Origin: Psychromonas sp. MME1
GTDB lineage: Bacteria; Pseudomonadota; Gammaproteobacteria; Enterobacterales; Psychromonadaceae
Direction: 5' to 3'
DNA: 64,000 bases
Assembly (NCBI RefSeq): GCF_041080865.1
Contig: NZ_CP160906.1
Location: 2,232,001-2,296,000 of the forward strand
The notes below the pieces were generated by a model, which had not been told where the DNA came from, searched no databases, and was given only the letters and a program-made list of their open reading frames with translations. The position numbers and the translations under genes were made by a program. Positions 19,364-29,577 of this stretch are shown one piece after another. Every line of letters starts with the position of its first letter. Within the stretch, counting starts at the first letter, position 1.

Positions 19364-21466
19364 TTAATTACACTTACTGACCATTAATTCACCACCATCA
19401 TTATTCGCATTGATACGGAAACTATAAACATAATCTCCAGCTACAGGGATAGTAATTGCTGACTCGGTACCAGGTCCTGAAGCTATAGTCATGTTTTGTT
19501 CACTGGCAATAACAACGGGAGCCGAATTGGCTACGGCAAACTCAGAACTCCAATCACCTGCTGCAAATTTAAATGAAAATGCAGTAGGGACACTCTCATT
19601 AACCACTACTTGATAGATATTATCTCCCTTGTAGCTAAATTTATGACTATCTGGTGTCGCATCGAAACCATCGGGAGTATAAGTACCACGGATCCACATC
19701 TCTTTACCTAAAGGTCCAACTTCATCCTCATCGGCGGCATTACAATCTGCCAATGGCCCCGTTCCAACTAGATTATCGCCATCCCCCACATTTGGCCCTT
19801 CAGCACTTGGAGTGACAATATCTAAAAAGCGAGCCTGTAGTGGTGCTAATGTCACGGAATATTCATCGCTAACAGACTTGATGACTTCTGCCGTTTGCAA
19901 ATCCACCAAATCACCCTCACTACCCGATTGAGCAGCAGTAAATGTCACTGTTTTGTCACTATTGCTCGTATTCAAAACAAACAGTACCGCATCATTACCA
20001 GCTTGTTTATGGTCAATATAAACAACAGCGTCTTGATCTGTATTAAGATGTGTACGCACACCATTATAAAGCGCTGGTTGAGTTGCACGAAGATTCATCA
20101 CTTCGGTAATGTAATCGCGTAGCGATTTTTGCTCTGCATCAGCACTGAATGGAGTGTCACCGATAACAGCGGCAATACCTTCAATCTTAGCAGGTGAACG
20201 CGAAACATGGTCATCACATAATCCGGCACGCGCATTCGCACCGTTATCATTCGCACAATCCACACGATCCGCAAAACCAGCCACTTCATCACCAATCTCA
20301 TCACCGTAATACATGGTGATAGGCCCAGTATAGGCGGCTAAAAGCGCATAGGCCGCTTTATGACGTTGTGAGTACTCCGTTGTACCTGGCTCTGCAATAT
20401 TACCGCGCTGTAATAAGTCACCAAAACGGACTAAATCGTGATTAGTTAAAAAGCCATTCGGCGCCGCAAAATCAGGATAAACAATATGCGTAGCGTAACC
20501 AGCAGCTAAGTTAGTCGCATCACGCCCACCCGCACCACTCTCTTCTACAGCTAAGGTTTGTGTAATGCTATAACGCATTGGGAAATCGAAGTTCGAGCAA
20601 AGACCAGGCATCGCAGTATTACCATAACCATTGTTGGCAATCTCACCGGCACTACTCCATATCTCCCCGACCATATACCCCAATGGATTAACAGTCTCGC
20701 CCTTCATTGTATAGGTCACGCTCTTAGCCGCATCTTCAACCGTTTTACGTAGTTCTCCCCACGCACCAACAGGTACCTGATAGGCCTGATCTAAACGCCA
20801 ACCATCAATACCAAACTCAGTGATCCAGTAACTGGCCACTTCTTTAAAAAAGGCTAAATCATTCGGATAGACCGCTTGTCGGCCAGTTGCACTTTGCCCT
20901 GGACCATTAGTCGAAACGGTCAGCCCTGTCGGTGAAGGGTAATCAGTGGCGTTGGTCTTGAAATGACCAAAAACACCATCAAGGATCACATATATACCTC
21001 GTGCATGTGCTTCGTTGACTAAGGTTTGCAATTCCGCTTTAGTACCAAATTTAGGATCCACATCAAAATAGTTAGAGGCAAAGTAACCAGTACCATCGAG
21101 ACGATCTGCCCACTCATCCTGACTTGATAACTCAACGGATTGGAATATCGGCGTCATCCAGATAGCATTCATACCCAGAGACTCAATATAATCAAGTGAG
21201 TCAATCACGCCTTGGATATCACCTTTATGCTCACTGTTACCATAAGCCATGTTGTAATCAGCATTGGCATTGCCATCAACAAAGGATTCGCTCATCACTT
21301 GATAGATACGCAGTTGATTAGCTTTTTCATATAGCGTGCTATCACATGCATAGGCCTGATATTCAGGTGTTGGAGGAGTTGGGGGAGTGTCGCCACCGCC
21401 ACCACCACCACAGGCTGTCAATACGGTTGTTAACGCCAGTGCTAATAAAGACTTTTCAAATTGCAT
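19364..21466 (-). CDS. Alpha-amylase family (GH13) lipoprotein
   Basis: Surface or periplasmic starch-degrading lipoprotein, 700 residues. The N-terminus has a lipobox (TVLTAC, Cys19) followed by a glycine run and a Pro/Thr linker. The GH13 barrel spans about residues 45-480, with catalytic nucleophile D226 (GWRLDQAY), acid/base E268 (MVGEIWSS) and the third Asp344 (FLTNHDLVRFG). Then come a C-terminal beta domain and, from about residue 590, a separate beta-sandwich (MWIRGTYTPDGF...) resembling the starch-binding modules of pullulanases. The exact specificity (amylase, maltogenic or cyclodextrin-cleaving) cannot be read from sequence. The ribosome site is AGGGGAAG. No other maltose genes are adjacent, though a maltoporin lies at 53 kb. 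Confidence 0.88.
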   Translation of the reverse strand: MQFEKSLLALALTTVLTACGGGGGGDTPPTPPTPEYQAYACDSTLYEKANQLRIYQVMSESFVDGNANADYNMAYGNSEHKGDIQGVIDSLDYIESLGMNAIWMTPIFQSVELSSQDEWADRLDGTGYFASNYFDVDPKFGTKAELQTLVNEAHARGIYVILDGVFGHFKTNATDYPSPTGLTVSTNGPGQSATGRQAVYPNDLAFFKEVASYWITEFGIDGWRLDQAYQVPVGAWGELRKTVEDAAKSVTYTMKGETVNPLGYMVGEIWSSAGEIANNGYGNTAMPGLCSNFDFPMRYSITQTLAVEESGAGGRDATNLAAGYATHIVYPDFAAPNGFLTNHDLVRFGDLLQRGNIAEPGTTEYSQRHKAAYALLAAYTGPITMYYGDEIGDEVAGFADRVDCANDNGANARAGLCDDHVSRSPAKIEGIAAVIGDTPFSADAEQKSLRDYITEVMNLRATQPALYNGVRTHLNTDQDAVVYIDHKQAGNDAVLFVLNTSNSDKTVTFTAAQSGSEGDLVDLQTAEVIKSVSDEYSVTLAPLQARFLDIVTPSAEGPNVGDGDNLVGTGPLADCNAADEDEVGPLGKEMWIRGTYTPDGFDATPDSHKFSYKGDNIYQVVVNESVPTAFSFKFAAGDWSSEFAVANSAPVVIASEQNMTIASGPGTESAITIPVAGDYVYSFRINANNDGGELMVSKCN

Positions 21467-21865
21467 TATTTCTTCCCCTGAATATAACCATTAAAAATAA
21501 AAAAATTCTCACGAGTATATGGGGGTGAAAAATCCTGTCAATATGAGCAGATGGATTTACCAGAAGCAAGGCCTTTCATTTACCTATACCGTGATCAAAC
21601 CCTGACTTCTAAAAAAAATATAGTCCATATTTAAACGTCGATGAGCTATTAACCAGCGACAATTTACCACTTAAAATTCAAATGGTTACGTTTACATTTT
21701 TGATAATTAGCGCAACAAACAACATGCTAAAGCAACCACTAAAGCACGCAAAAATAGCACTACCTAGCTTGTTGTAGAAATGATTTAACGAGCGAAGGGA
21801 AAACAGCTATTGCCATGCATATCAACCACAAAAGCGAATATGCATGTGCACAGAGATAGTATTTT
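21467..21865. other. Non-coding gap between sugE and the amylase gene
   Basis: About 400 bases. It should hold the amylase promoter and the end of the sugE transcript. I looked for MalT boxes and for a clear CRP palindrome and found neither. No credible gene. Confidence 0.5.
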
Positions 21866-22183
21866 TCAGCTATGCGCTAATTTAAGGCCAACAATACCCG
21901 CACAAATCAACCCCAAACTCACTATTTTTAAAGCGTCAGTGGCTTCATCGAACAATATAACCCCAAAAATAGCGGTTCCAAGGGCACCAATCCCCACCCA
22001 TATTGCATAGGCAGTGCCAACTGGCAATGTTTTCAGAGCAAGACCCAACAATAGAAAACTGGCAATTAACGCACCTACCGTCGCAACACTCGGCCAGAGT
22101 TTCGTAAAACCATCGGTGTACTTCAACCCAATAGCCCAACAAATTTCCAAAAGACCAGCGACAAATAAAATAACCCAACTCAT
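21866..22183 (-). CDS. sugE: Guanidinium exporter SugE/Gdx (SMR family)
   Basis: Four-helix small multidrug resistance protein of 105 residues that exports guanidinium in exchange for protons. The true start is the ATG at 22183 (MSWVILFVAGLLEICWAIGL), with ribosome site GAGGT 4 bases upstream. A longer in-frame translation to 22246 only reads through a riboswitch. The active-site Glu is at position 13 (GLLEICWA). The Gdx type, rather than EmrE, is indicated by WAIGLKYTDGFTKLWPS and by the guanidine-II riboswitch upstream. Confidence 0.93.
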   Translation of the reverse strand: MSWVILFVAGLLEICWAIGLKYTDGFTKLWPSVATVGALIASFLLLGLALKTLPVGTAYAIWVGIGALGTAIFGVILFDEATDALKIVSLGLICAGIVGLKLAHS

Positions 22184-22203
22184 AGATACCTCTTGATTAG
22201 TTT

Positions 22204-22246
22204 TGGGCCGTCCCCCGATGAAATAGAGCGGTGAGGTCGTCCTCAC
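22204..22246 (-). promoter_or_regulatory. Guanidine-II (mini-ykkC) riboswitch
   Basis: Transcript strand shows two hairpins with the diagnostic ACGR loops. The first is GTGAGG-ACGA-CCTCAC (22246-22231); then a 16-nt linker; then GGG-ACGG-CCC (22214-22205). This twin-hairpin pattern defines the guanidine-II class, which commonly controls sugE/gdx. The 3' arm of the first hairpin contains ACCTC, complementary to the sugE ribosome site GAGGT (22192-22188). That suggests guanidine binding frees the ribosome site. The TGA stop of the upstream flavoprotein gene lies inside the first hairpin. Confidence 0.9.
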
Positions 22247-23514
22247 TTCAACACCGTTATCGCTCTAAAGAGAAATGCGGCAGGAGAATTTAACGATAAA
22301 TATTCACACACCCCCATCCCAGCTAACCGTCCCGTCGCAAAACAGGCCGTTAAAAGATACCCTCCGGTTGGCGCTTCCCAATCAAGCATCTCACCAGCAC
22401 AGAAGACGCCGGGCAATTGCGTTAACATAAAGTAGCCGTCAACACTGCTTTCGCAAACACCACCAGCACTTGAGATGGCTTGCTCAATACTTTTTACTTT
22501 ATTAAAGGTGATCGGTAATTTTTTTATCGACTCAGCTAAGGATTGCGCATCTTGTAATTGATCCTTGCTGCACCTCTCGTATAACAGGGCCGCTTTAACC
22601 CCACTGATGCCTAAGCAGCGTTTTAAATATTTACTAAAAGAGTCTTTCCCCTGCTTAAGCTGCAATTTTTTAACTATCTGTTGTTCACTTAAATCGGGTA
22701 ATAAATCGAGTTGCAAATGGGCTGCCCCATGGTGATTTATCGCATCACGCAAATGCTTCGAAAAAGCATAAACCAAGCTGCCTTCCATACCATCTTCGCT
22801 AACAATACATTCGCCCTTACGATATATATCCTCGCCTGCTAGGGTCTTAAAACGAAAAGCGATATTCTTAACCGGACTACCGGCATGATTTTTTTGTAAA
22901 TGGTCGCTCCATTGACTATAAAAACCGCAATTAGCGCTCTGTAATGGTTGTATCTGCACATTGGCGGCAGACAACATACTTTGCCACGCTCCATCTGAAC
23001 CTAATTTTGGCCAACTTGCTCCGCCCATCGCAAGCACCACGGCATCGGCATGCACAGAGACACTATCACCAGCATGGCGAAAAGATAATAGCTCACCTTT
23101 AATATCAATGAGGCGATGATTCATGTTGAAAGTGACGCCTGATTCCCGTAATCGTTTTAACCAATTCCGTAACAGCGGAGCGGCTTTCATATCGCTCGGA
23201 AATACACGTCCAGAACTACCGACAAAGGTATCAATCCCTAACCCTTTTATCCAGTGACGCAGAGCGCGTGCATCAAAGGCACTAATCGCTTTATCCAACC
23301 ATTGCAACTTTTCATAATAACGTTTAATAAATTCATCATAGGGCTCAGAATGAGTGATATTCATGCCCCCGACTCCAGCCAATAAAAACTTACGGCAGGC
23401 ACTTGGTTTGGCATCAAAAACTTGTACTTGATAACCAGCGGCATTAATCACTTCAGCAGCCATTAACCCCGCAGGTCCGGCTCCCACTACTACAACCACT
23501 TTTTGTTTCGTCAC
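22243..23514 (-). CDS. HI0933/YhiN-type FAD-dependent oxidoreductase (TIGR03862-like)
   Basis: Flavoprotein of 423 residues. The N-terminal dinucleotide fold VVVVGAGPAGLMAAEVINAAG (about 5-25) is followed by the family's KFLLAGVGGMNITHSE, and SSGRVFPSDMKAAPLLR and the C-terminal FAD loop FCAGEMLDWEAPTGGYLL are present. The physiological substrate is unknown. The 3' end overlaps the sugE riboswitch by four bases, so sugE could also be reached by read-through from this gene. Confidence 0.82.
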   Translation of the reverse strand: MTKQKVVVVVGAGPAGLMAAEVINAAGYQVQVFDAKPSACRKFLLAGVGGMNITHSEPYDEFIKRYYEKLQWLDKAISAFDARALRHWIKGLGIDTFVGSSGRVFPSDMKAAPLLRNWLKRLRESGVTFNMNHRLIDIKGELLSFRHAGDSVSVHADAVVLAMGGASWPKLGSDGAWQSMLSAANVQIQPLQSANCGFYSQWSDHLQKNHAGSPVKNIAFRFKTLAGEDIYRKGECIVSEDGMEGSLVYAFSKHLRDAINHHGAAHLQLDLLPDLSEQQIVKKLQLKQGKDSFSKYLKRCLGISGVKAALLYERCSKDQLQDAQSLAESIKKLPITFNKVKSIEQAISSAGGVCESSVDGYFMLTQLPGVFCAGEMLDWEAPTGGYLLTACFATGRLAGMGVCEYLSLNSPAAFLFRAITVLK

Positions 23515-23642
23515 CGACTGCCCCGCTTAAAATATATCCTCATCTATTGAGGTATAGGGTATATGAATCAATACTTGGTTTCACTGAAAATATGAGAGCA
23601 AAACGAAATCGTCTGCATATCTCGTATTTTTATCTACATTAG

Positions 23643-23648
23643 GTATAA
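23643..23648 (+). promoter_or_regulatory. -10 box for tcdA
   Basis: A consensus TATAAT lies 28 bases before the tcdA ATG, giving a very short leader. No good -35 element at the right distance, so the box is only probable. Confidence 0.45.
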
Positions 23649-23675
23649 TGCGCCTGCTTAATTTTGGAGTTCAGC

Positions 23676-24452
23676 ATGTCTAATTATCACCATCGCTTTG
23701 GCGGCATTCAACGTTTATACGGCACACAAGCTATCAATAAGTTTCAACAGAGTCACGTTTGTGTAATCGGAATCGGTGGCGTTGGCTCATGGGTTGTTGA
23801 AGCCCTCGCTCGCTCTGGGATTGGTCAACTCACTTTGATTGATATGGATGATATTTGCGTCACTAATACCAATAGGCAAATACATGCGCTCGCCAATAGT
23901 ATTGGTGAAACCAAAATTGAGGCGATGGCCGCTCGCTGTCGGTTAATTAACCCCGAGATTAAACTTAATTTAATCGATGATTTTATCGACAAACAGAACT
24001 GTTTTGAATACCTCTCCAGTGAATTTGATTATATCTTTGACGCCATCGATAGCATCCCAGCAAAAGTGGCACTAATTGCCCACTGTAAACGTAATAAATA
24101 CCCCTTGCTTACCTGTGGTGGTGCCAGTGGACAATTAGATCCCACACAGATTCAAATTACCGATTTATCCCGCACGATTCAAGATCCGCTCGCCGCGAAA
24201 GTGCGTTCAGAGCTACGCCGCCATTTTAACTTTAGCAAAAACCCCAAACGGAAATTTCGCGTTGATTGTGTTTTTTCCACGGAGCAGTTGAGTTACCCTG
24301 ATATGAATGGTGAAGTTTGTCATCAGAAATCGGAATCCGATGGTAACATGAAAATGGATTGTGCCAGTGGCTTCGGGGCATCTACCATGGTAACGGGCAG
24401 TTTTGCCTTTGTTGGCAGCGCGTTTATACTGAAAAAAATAGCCAGTAAATAA
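23676..24452 (+). CDS. tcdA: tRNA threonylcarbamoyladenosine dehydratase TcdA (CsdL)
   Basis: E1-like enzyme that uses ATP to cyclise t6A37 to ct6A37 in tRNAs decoding ANN codons. Start chosen at MSNYHHRFGGIQRLYG (ATG 23676, TTTTGGAGT site). The adenylation fold is clear: GIGGVGSWVVEALARSGIG near residue 33, DMDDICVTNTNRQ, and DAIDSIPAKV. A C-terminal hydrophobic segment (TMVTGSFAFVGSAFILK) is typical. 258 residues. In E. coli the gene neighbours csdA-csdE; here a csdA-type gene lies about 38 kb away. Confidence 0.92.
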   Translation: MSNYHHRFGGIQRLYGTQAINKFQQSHVCVIGIGGVGSWVVEALARSGIGQLTLIDMDDICVTNTNRQIHALANSIGETKIEAMAARCRLINPEIKLNLIDDFIDKQNCFEYLSSEFDYIFDAIDSIPAKVALIAHCKRNKYPLLTCGGASGQLDPTQIQITDLSRTIQDPLAAKVRSELRRHFNFSKNPKRKFRVDCVFSTEQLSYPDMNGEVCHQKSESDGNMKMDCASGFGASTMVTGSFAFVGSAFILKKIASK

Positions 24453-24456
24453 ACGA

Positions 24457-24480
24457 GGCGCTTTAACAAATTAAAGCGCC
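24457..24480. terminator. Hairpin between convergent tcdA and gdh
   Basis: Perfect 10-bp stem GGCGCTTTAA / TTAAAGCGCC with loop CAAA. There is no long T tract on either side, so it is a possible but weak bidirectional terminator. Confidence 0.5.
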
Positions 24481-24487
24481 CATGCCA

Positions 24488-27400
24488 CTACTTACTTAAG
24501 TCTAATAATTCACGCAGTGCAACCTGACACATACTAAACTCAGGCACTTTAATCGCCAATAATGAATCTGCCATTTTATACCAACGTTGTGCCAGATTTT
24601 CATACTGCGTTTCCCAGTCATTAAAGGTTTGCTCAACATCCTCCCCTTTCATCATCGTCAACAACGTCCTCGCAATACGTTGCTGTTGCCATTCAAGGTC
24701 ATCACACATCGCCTCCTTAGCCAATGATTGCCAATTATTATCAACGGGCAGTAAATTGAGCTGTTTAGCAATATCAAATAACTTCAATTTGTAAGATGCA
24801 TAAAAATAGACTCTAGCTGCTAAATGGGGATCAACCTGTAGTTTTAGCGCCACAGAAATCACACTCAATAAGGCATAAAACTGCTCCGTACAGGAGATTT
24901 TTGCCGCCAAAGAAGCAGGAACAGAAGCTTCTAAAAGAGGATTAATAGCAGCAATACGATAATCAACCACATTGCCCATTAAGACTTTTTCAATATTAGC
25001 CGCCACCGATTGCAAGGGCTGTTGATATTGACGTATTAACTTACCAGTCTCTAATTCATCACGATGATTACGTATCAACCAACGCGTGCTGCGATAAATC
25101 ATACTTTGCAGTTTAAAAATCATATCGTTCTGTAGGGCACAATCAACCTTATGATCTAAGGCTTCTATCTCCTGCAAAATATTGTTAAGTACAAAAATAT
25201 CCCGACTAGCAATCCACGCCTTACTCAGGTCTAAAAATGAACAGCCCGAGCTAGACATAATACGATACGCAAAGGTTGGCCCCATTATATTAAAAAGAAT
25301 CATTACTCACTTGTGTCGCAACAATCTCATTGATTAATGGATGCTGTTGTATCTCATTGGGATATTGCTTAACTAAGGATGCTGGAAATATTTTTTCTGC
25401 TTCACCAATAAGATAAGGATCACTGGCAATGTGAGCATCTGCTAGTTCCTGTTTCATCTCATTTTTTGCATAGGCAAGCACAACCGAAATAGTCGGGCGA
25501 CTCAAACCAAGGTGTGCGCTTTTACGTTCACATAGCTTTTCATCGGAGGGAATAAACTCCAGCTCACGGTTTAATTTTCCCTTAGATTCCAATTCATTAA
25601 TAAAATTACGAAACTCTTCCATACGCTTATAGCTGCCAATATGCGTCAAACTAACACACTGGGCTTGGCGATAATTATTGCAAAGCACTAAATGCGCCAC
25701 ATCATCGGTCATTTTTCCTAAGCAAAGATTACGCTGCTTAACCGTTAAATCCCCCTGTGAAACTAACTTATCCAGCAGAATTTTAATATTAACTTCTAAA
25801 TCTGAACAATTAACGCCTGCAGCATTATCGATGGCGTCAGTAAAGCAGAGCCCCCCCATACCGGCATACTCAATTCGTGCCCGTTGTGTAAAACCTAAAT
25901 TTCCACCTTCACCAATTACGGCACAGCGCAGTTGATTACCATTAATACGTAAACAATCGTTAGCCTTATCGCCAACATCAGCATGGCTTTCGTCACTACT
26001 TTTAACATAGGTGCCGATTCCCCCATTCCAGAGAAGATCAACGCGTGCTTTTAATAACAAACCAATCAGCTCCGTTGGGGAAACTTGTTTTTTATCAATA
26101 TCAAAACGTTTTGCCATTTCAGGTGTAATTTTAATACTTTTAGCGCTACGTAAATAGACACCACCACCCGTAGAGAGTAGTGCCGCATTGTAATCACTCC
26201 AAGCACTACGCGGGGTATTGAATAAACGCAATCTTTCATCAAAGTTAGCTTTTAAATCAACCGGATTGGGATCAATAAATATATGTAAATGGTTAAAAGC
26301 GGCAATCAGTGAAATATATTTTGACCTGAGCATCCCATTACCAAAAACATCCCCTCCCATATCACCAATACCAACCACACTAATGGCTTGTTGCTGCACA
26401 TCAACACCGCGTTCTCTGAAATGACGTTGCACACTTTTCCATGCCCCGCGTGCGGTAATTCCCATTTTTTTATGGTCATAACCATTACTGCCTCCCGAGG
26501 CAAAGGCATCATCGAGCCAAAAATTTCTTTGCTGTGCTAATTGATTCGCGATATCAGAAAAAGTTGCCGTACCTTTATCTGCCGCTACCACAAGATAGGG
26601 ATCATCGCCATCATAGCGAAGCAGATCGACGGGCGGGACGACCTCACCTTGTTGAAGATTATCGGTAATATCTAATAACGCGCTGACAAACATTCGATAG
26701 CAACGAATACCTTCGGCCATAAAACTTTCTCTGTCCATATTCGTTTTTAATTTTTTCGCAACAAAGCCCCCCTTAGCACCAACCGGGACAATCACCGAGT
26801 TTTTCACTTGCTGCGCCTTTACTAAGCCAAGTACCTCGGTTCGAAAATCTTCACCACGGTCAGACCAACGTAACCCACCACGAGCCACCTTACCACCACG
26901 CAGATGAACCCCTTCAAAGCAAGGTGAATAAACAAACACCTCATAATTTAAGCGCGGAAGCGGCAGTTCGGTTAATTGGTCATGGTCAAATTTAAAGCTG
27001 ATATAGGGTTTATCAATACCGCTATCTCGTTGGAAGTAGTTGCTACGCAATGTTGCCATAATAAGCTCAACATATTGACGTAAAACGCGATCTTCATTGA
27101 GATTACTGACATCATTTAGGGCCGTTAAAATCTTATCCTGCAACTTAACTTGCTTATCCAGATGGCAACTTGTCACAGGATCAAAGCGTAACTTAAATAA
27201 ACGAATAATATCTTGTACTAATTGGCTATGGGCGAGCAGTGTTTTAGCAATCGCTAAATGGCTAAAACCAAAACGAATTTGTTTTAAATATTTAGCATAG
27301 GCACGTAATAAACTGACTTCACGCCAAGAAAGTCCGGCACTGAGAATGAGTTTATTAAAAGAGTCACTCTCCGCCTGACCATACCAAATTGATAAAAAGG

Positions 27401-29275
27401 CATCGGAAAATAGATCTCGATATGCTTCGGGATCAAAATTATCAACGAGCGAATATTTTAACGTTAAATCATACAACCAAACCGACTCTTCACCCTCCGG
27501 AGCGACTTTATAGGGATACTCTTCAGCAACTTTTAAGCCTAAGTTTTCCAAGACAGGGATAAGATCCGAAAGCAATAATGCACCATCTTGATGGAATAGT
27601 TTTAATTTTAATTCACTCTCATTAACTTCAATAGAGCGGTAAAAACGCAATGCCATTGAGCGTGTTTTATCTGCATACAATGACTCAATTCGTTCAATAT
27701 CAGTCACTGCAATACGGCTACTAAAGACATATTGATAACTACTTGAAAAGGCTGACTGATACTTTTTGGCAAGCTTTATCCCCTGCTCTTCACTAAAGTG
27801 GTCAACTAAAGACTCATGTAATTGATAATCCCAAGGCTTAGTTAACTGGCACATACGATCTTCTATCGCTTGCACCTCTAACTCTTGCTTCAATGGTCCT
27901 TTTAAACGCAACAATAAACGGAGACGCGCTAAATTCGACTCGCTCATATAGATTTGAAAATCACTATCAATCACATCTAAGGTGCGGCAAATTAACTCTT
28001 CAAAAGCCAATCGAATTTTAGTGTTATAAACATCGCGAGGAACATAGAGCGTCGCAATAACAAAGAGGTGATTACCTTCGCTGCGCAAAAATAGCTTCAA
28101 CTGTTTACGCTCTTGCGCATGTAAAACCACTAAAGCATTTTCTAATAGGGATTGCGTATCACACAGTAGCAGATCTTCTGCTGGATGAGTGGAAATAATT
28201 TGCGATAACTCTTTGTAATAATGGCCACCTGGACTGTAACCTGATTTTTCTAATATATGCTTTAACTTACTAGAAACGACAGGGATCAAGGATGGCGTTT
28301 CACGATATACGGATGAAGTATATAAACCAATAAAACGATAACCAGCAATTAACTGCCCCTGTTCATCGAAACGTTTAACATAAATCACATCGGGATAGGC
28401 CGCCCGATGGACCATCGCCCGCTGAGAGGCCTTGCTAAAATGCAACAAAGAGGGACGATTTAACACATCAAAGGCTTCGAATTGGAGAGTTCCGCCATAA
28501 AACCTACACGTTTAAGTAGCCCTAAACGACTCTCCTGAGAAGAAATAAGTTGCCCTTTTTCTATTACAAATTGGTCACAAGCGATAAAGGTAAAGTGATC
28601 ATTTAACAACCAAGATAAAAAAGTTTGCTGCTCTTTTAAGTCAGGGATCTGTTTATTATATTTATCCGTACAACTAACCTGCACCGCATCCTTTAATGTT
28701 TGCGTTAATCTAGAGAAGTCATCAACAACTAAAACAACATCTTGCATAGCGAGTTGGATCTTAGCCGTTAACTGATCTCGTTCCACTTTTGAACTTGTTT
28801 GGTCTATCTCTAAATAGAGTAATAACTCCCCCTTTTCCTTGCCATTAAAAGAGGATAATTTACCCGTTTTCGTTCTACTGGTGGTCATTTCGCTATGAAA
28901 AACACGATGAACTTTAATATTTTGCTCGTTAATAATGAGTTTTAATGTATCAATCACGAAGGGAATATTACGGCACAACACACTAATAACAGTATGCGAG
29001 GATTGCCATTCATCTTTTTCAACATCAGGATTAAATACCAGTACCTTGGCATTATCTCCAGACCATTGCTGACATTCACGCCACAAAGAGACGGTCAGCC
29101 CTGTGAGATCTTCTGGTGACATTTGCGTTAAATCGGCAATGGTTACATCACGATAAAGTCGGCTGATAAATTGCTCTAATACCTTTTGTGTCGCCGCAGA
29201 GAAGTGCGTTTTTAAATGCGTAAAAATCTGTTTTAATATATCGCTTTTTTGATCTAATTTTGAAGAAGTCATCAT
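24488..29275 (-). pseudogene. NAD-specific glutamate dehydrogenase, large (about 1600-residue) type, two frameshifts
   Basis: Catabolic enzyme that deaminates glutamate to 2-oxoglutarate. Three consecutive frames together make 1600 residues, the normal size of this family (Bac_GDH): 28460-29275 (N-terminal ACT-like region), 25290-28466 (regulatory plus catalytic domain, with GGKVARGGLRWSDRGEDFR and VPVGAKGGFV) and 24488-25303 (C-terminal helices). Junction 1 is at 28499-28502, where adding one base to an A/T run of four restores RVGFYGGTLQFEAF. Junction 2 is in the five-A run at about 25294-25298, where removing one base restores ATQVSNDSFNIMG at family spacing. Both are homopolymer indels and there is no other damage, so sequencing error is as likely as gene loss. 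Transcribed away from the SulP gene. Confidence 0.88.
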
Positions 29276-29436
29276 TGCCCCCCATTACATAAATGCTCTT
29301 TTGTAAGACTAGAGCACAATAAAGAATTAACCATGCAACCCACGCAATAAAAATTACTTTATAGTAAATATTTGATTTGCTTCGAAATGTGAGTAAAAAA
29401 GAGCAGTGCAAAAATGCCCCTGAAAGAAATAGCCCC

Positions 29437-29487
29437 GAGCATCTCGGCACTCTTTTTCTTGCTGACTTTGCATTTTAAAGTGGCAGG
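29437..29487 (+). repeat. Interspersed repeat, copy A
   Basis: About 50 bp sharing the 16-base core CTTGCTGACTTTGCAT, plus flanking GCATCTCGG and TTxAAGTxGCAxG, with copies at 43956-44005 and, inverted, 52541-52590. Intergenic. Function unknown. Confidence 0.75.
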
Positions 29488-29533
29488 AATATAAATATAG
29501 GATGGGTATTAGTGTTCACAATGGGGACAATGA

Positions 29534-29565
29534 TAAAAGCGCGTAAAAGCTCCCTTTACGCGCTT
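29534..29565 (-). terminator. Terminator of the SulP gene
   Basis: Perfect 11-bp stem AAGCGCGTAAA / TTTACGCGCTT with a 7-base loop, followed on the minus strand by TTTTAT. It lies 12 bases past the SulP stop codon. Confidence 0.8.
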
Positions 29566-29577
29566 CATAAAATGCGA

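Larger units (their letters stand above)
29276..29577. other. Gap between gdh and the SulP gene
   Basis: 302 bases. Contains one copy of the interspersed repeat (29437-29487) and the SulP terminator (29534-29565), and must include the gdh promoter. Nothing else recognised. Confidence 0.6.

Noticed and set aside
28497-28505. Programmed ribosomal frameshift in NAD-GDH
   Set aside because: No slippery heptamer plus pseudoknot, and the other frameshifted genes show the same kind of homopolymer indel, which favours error or mutation.
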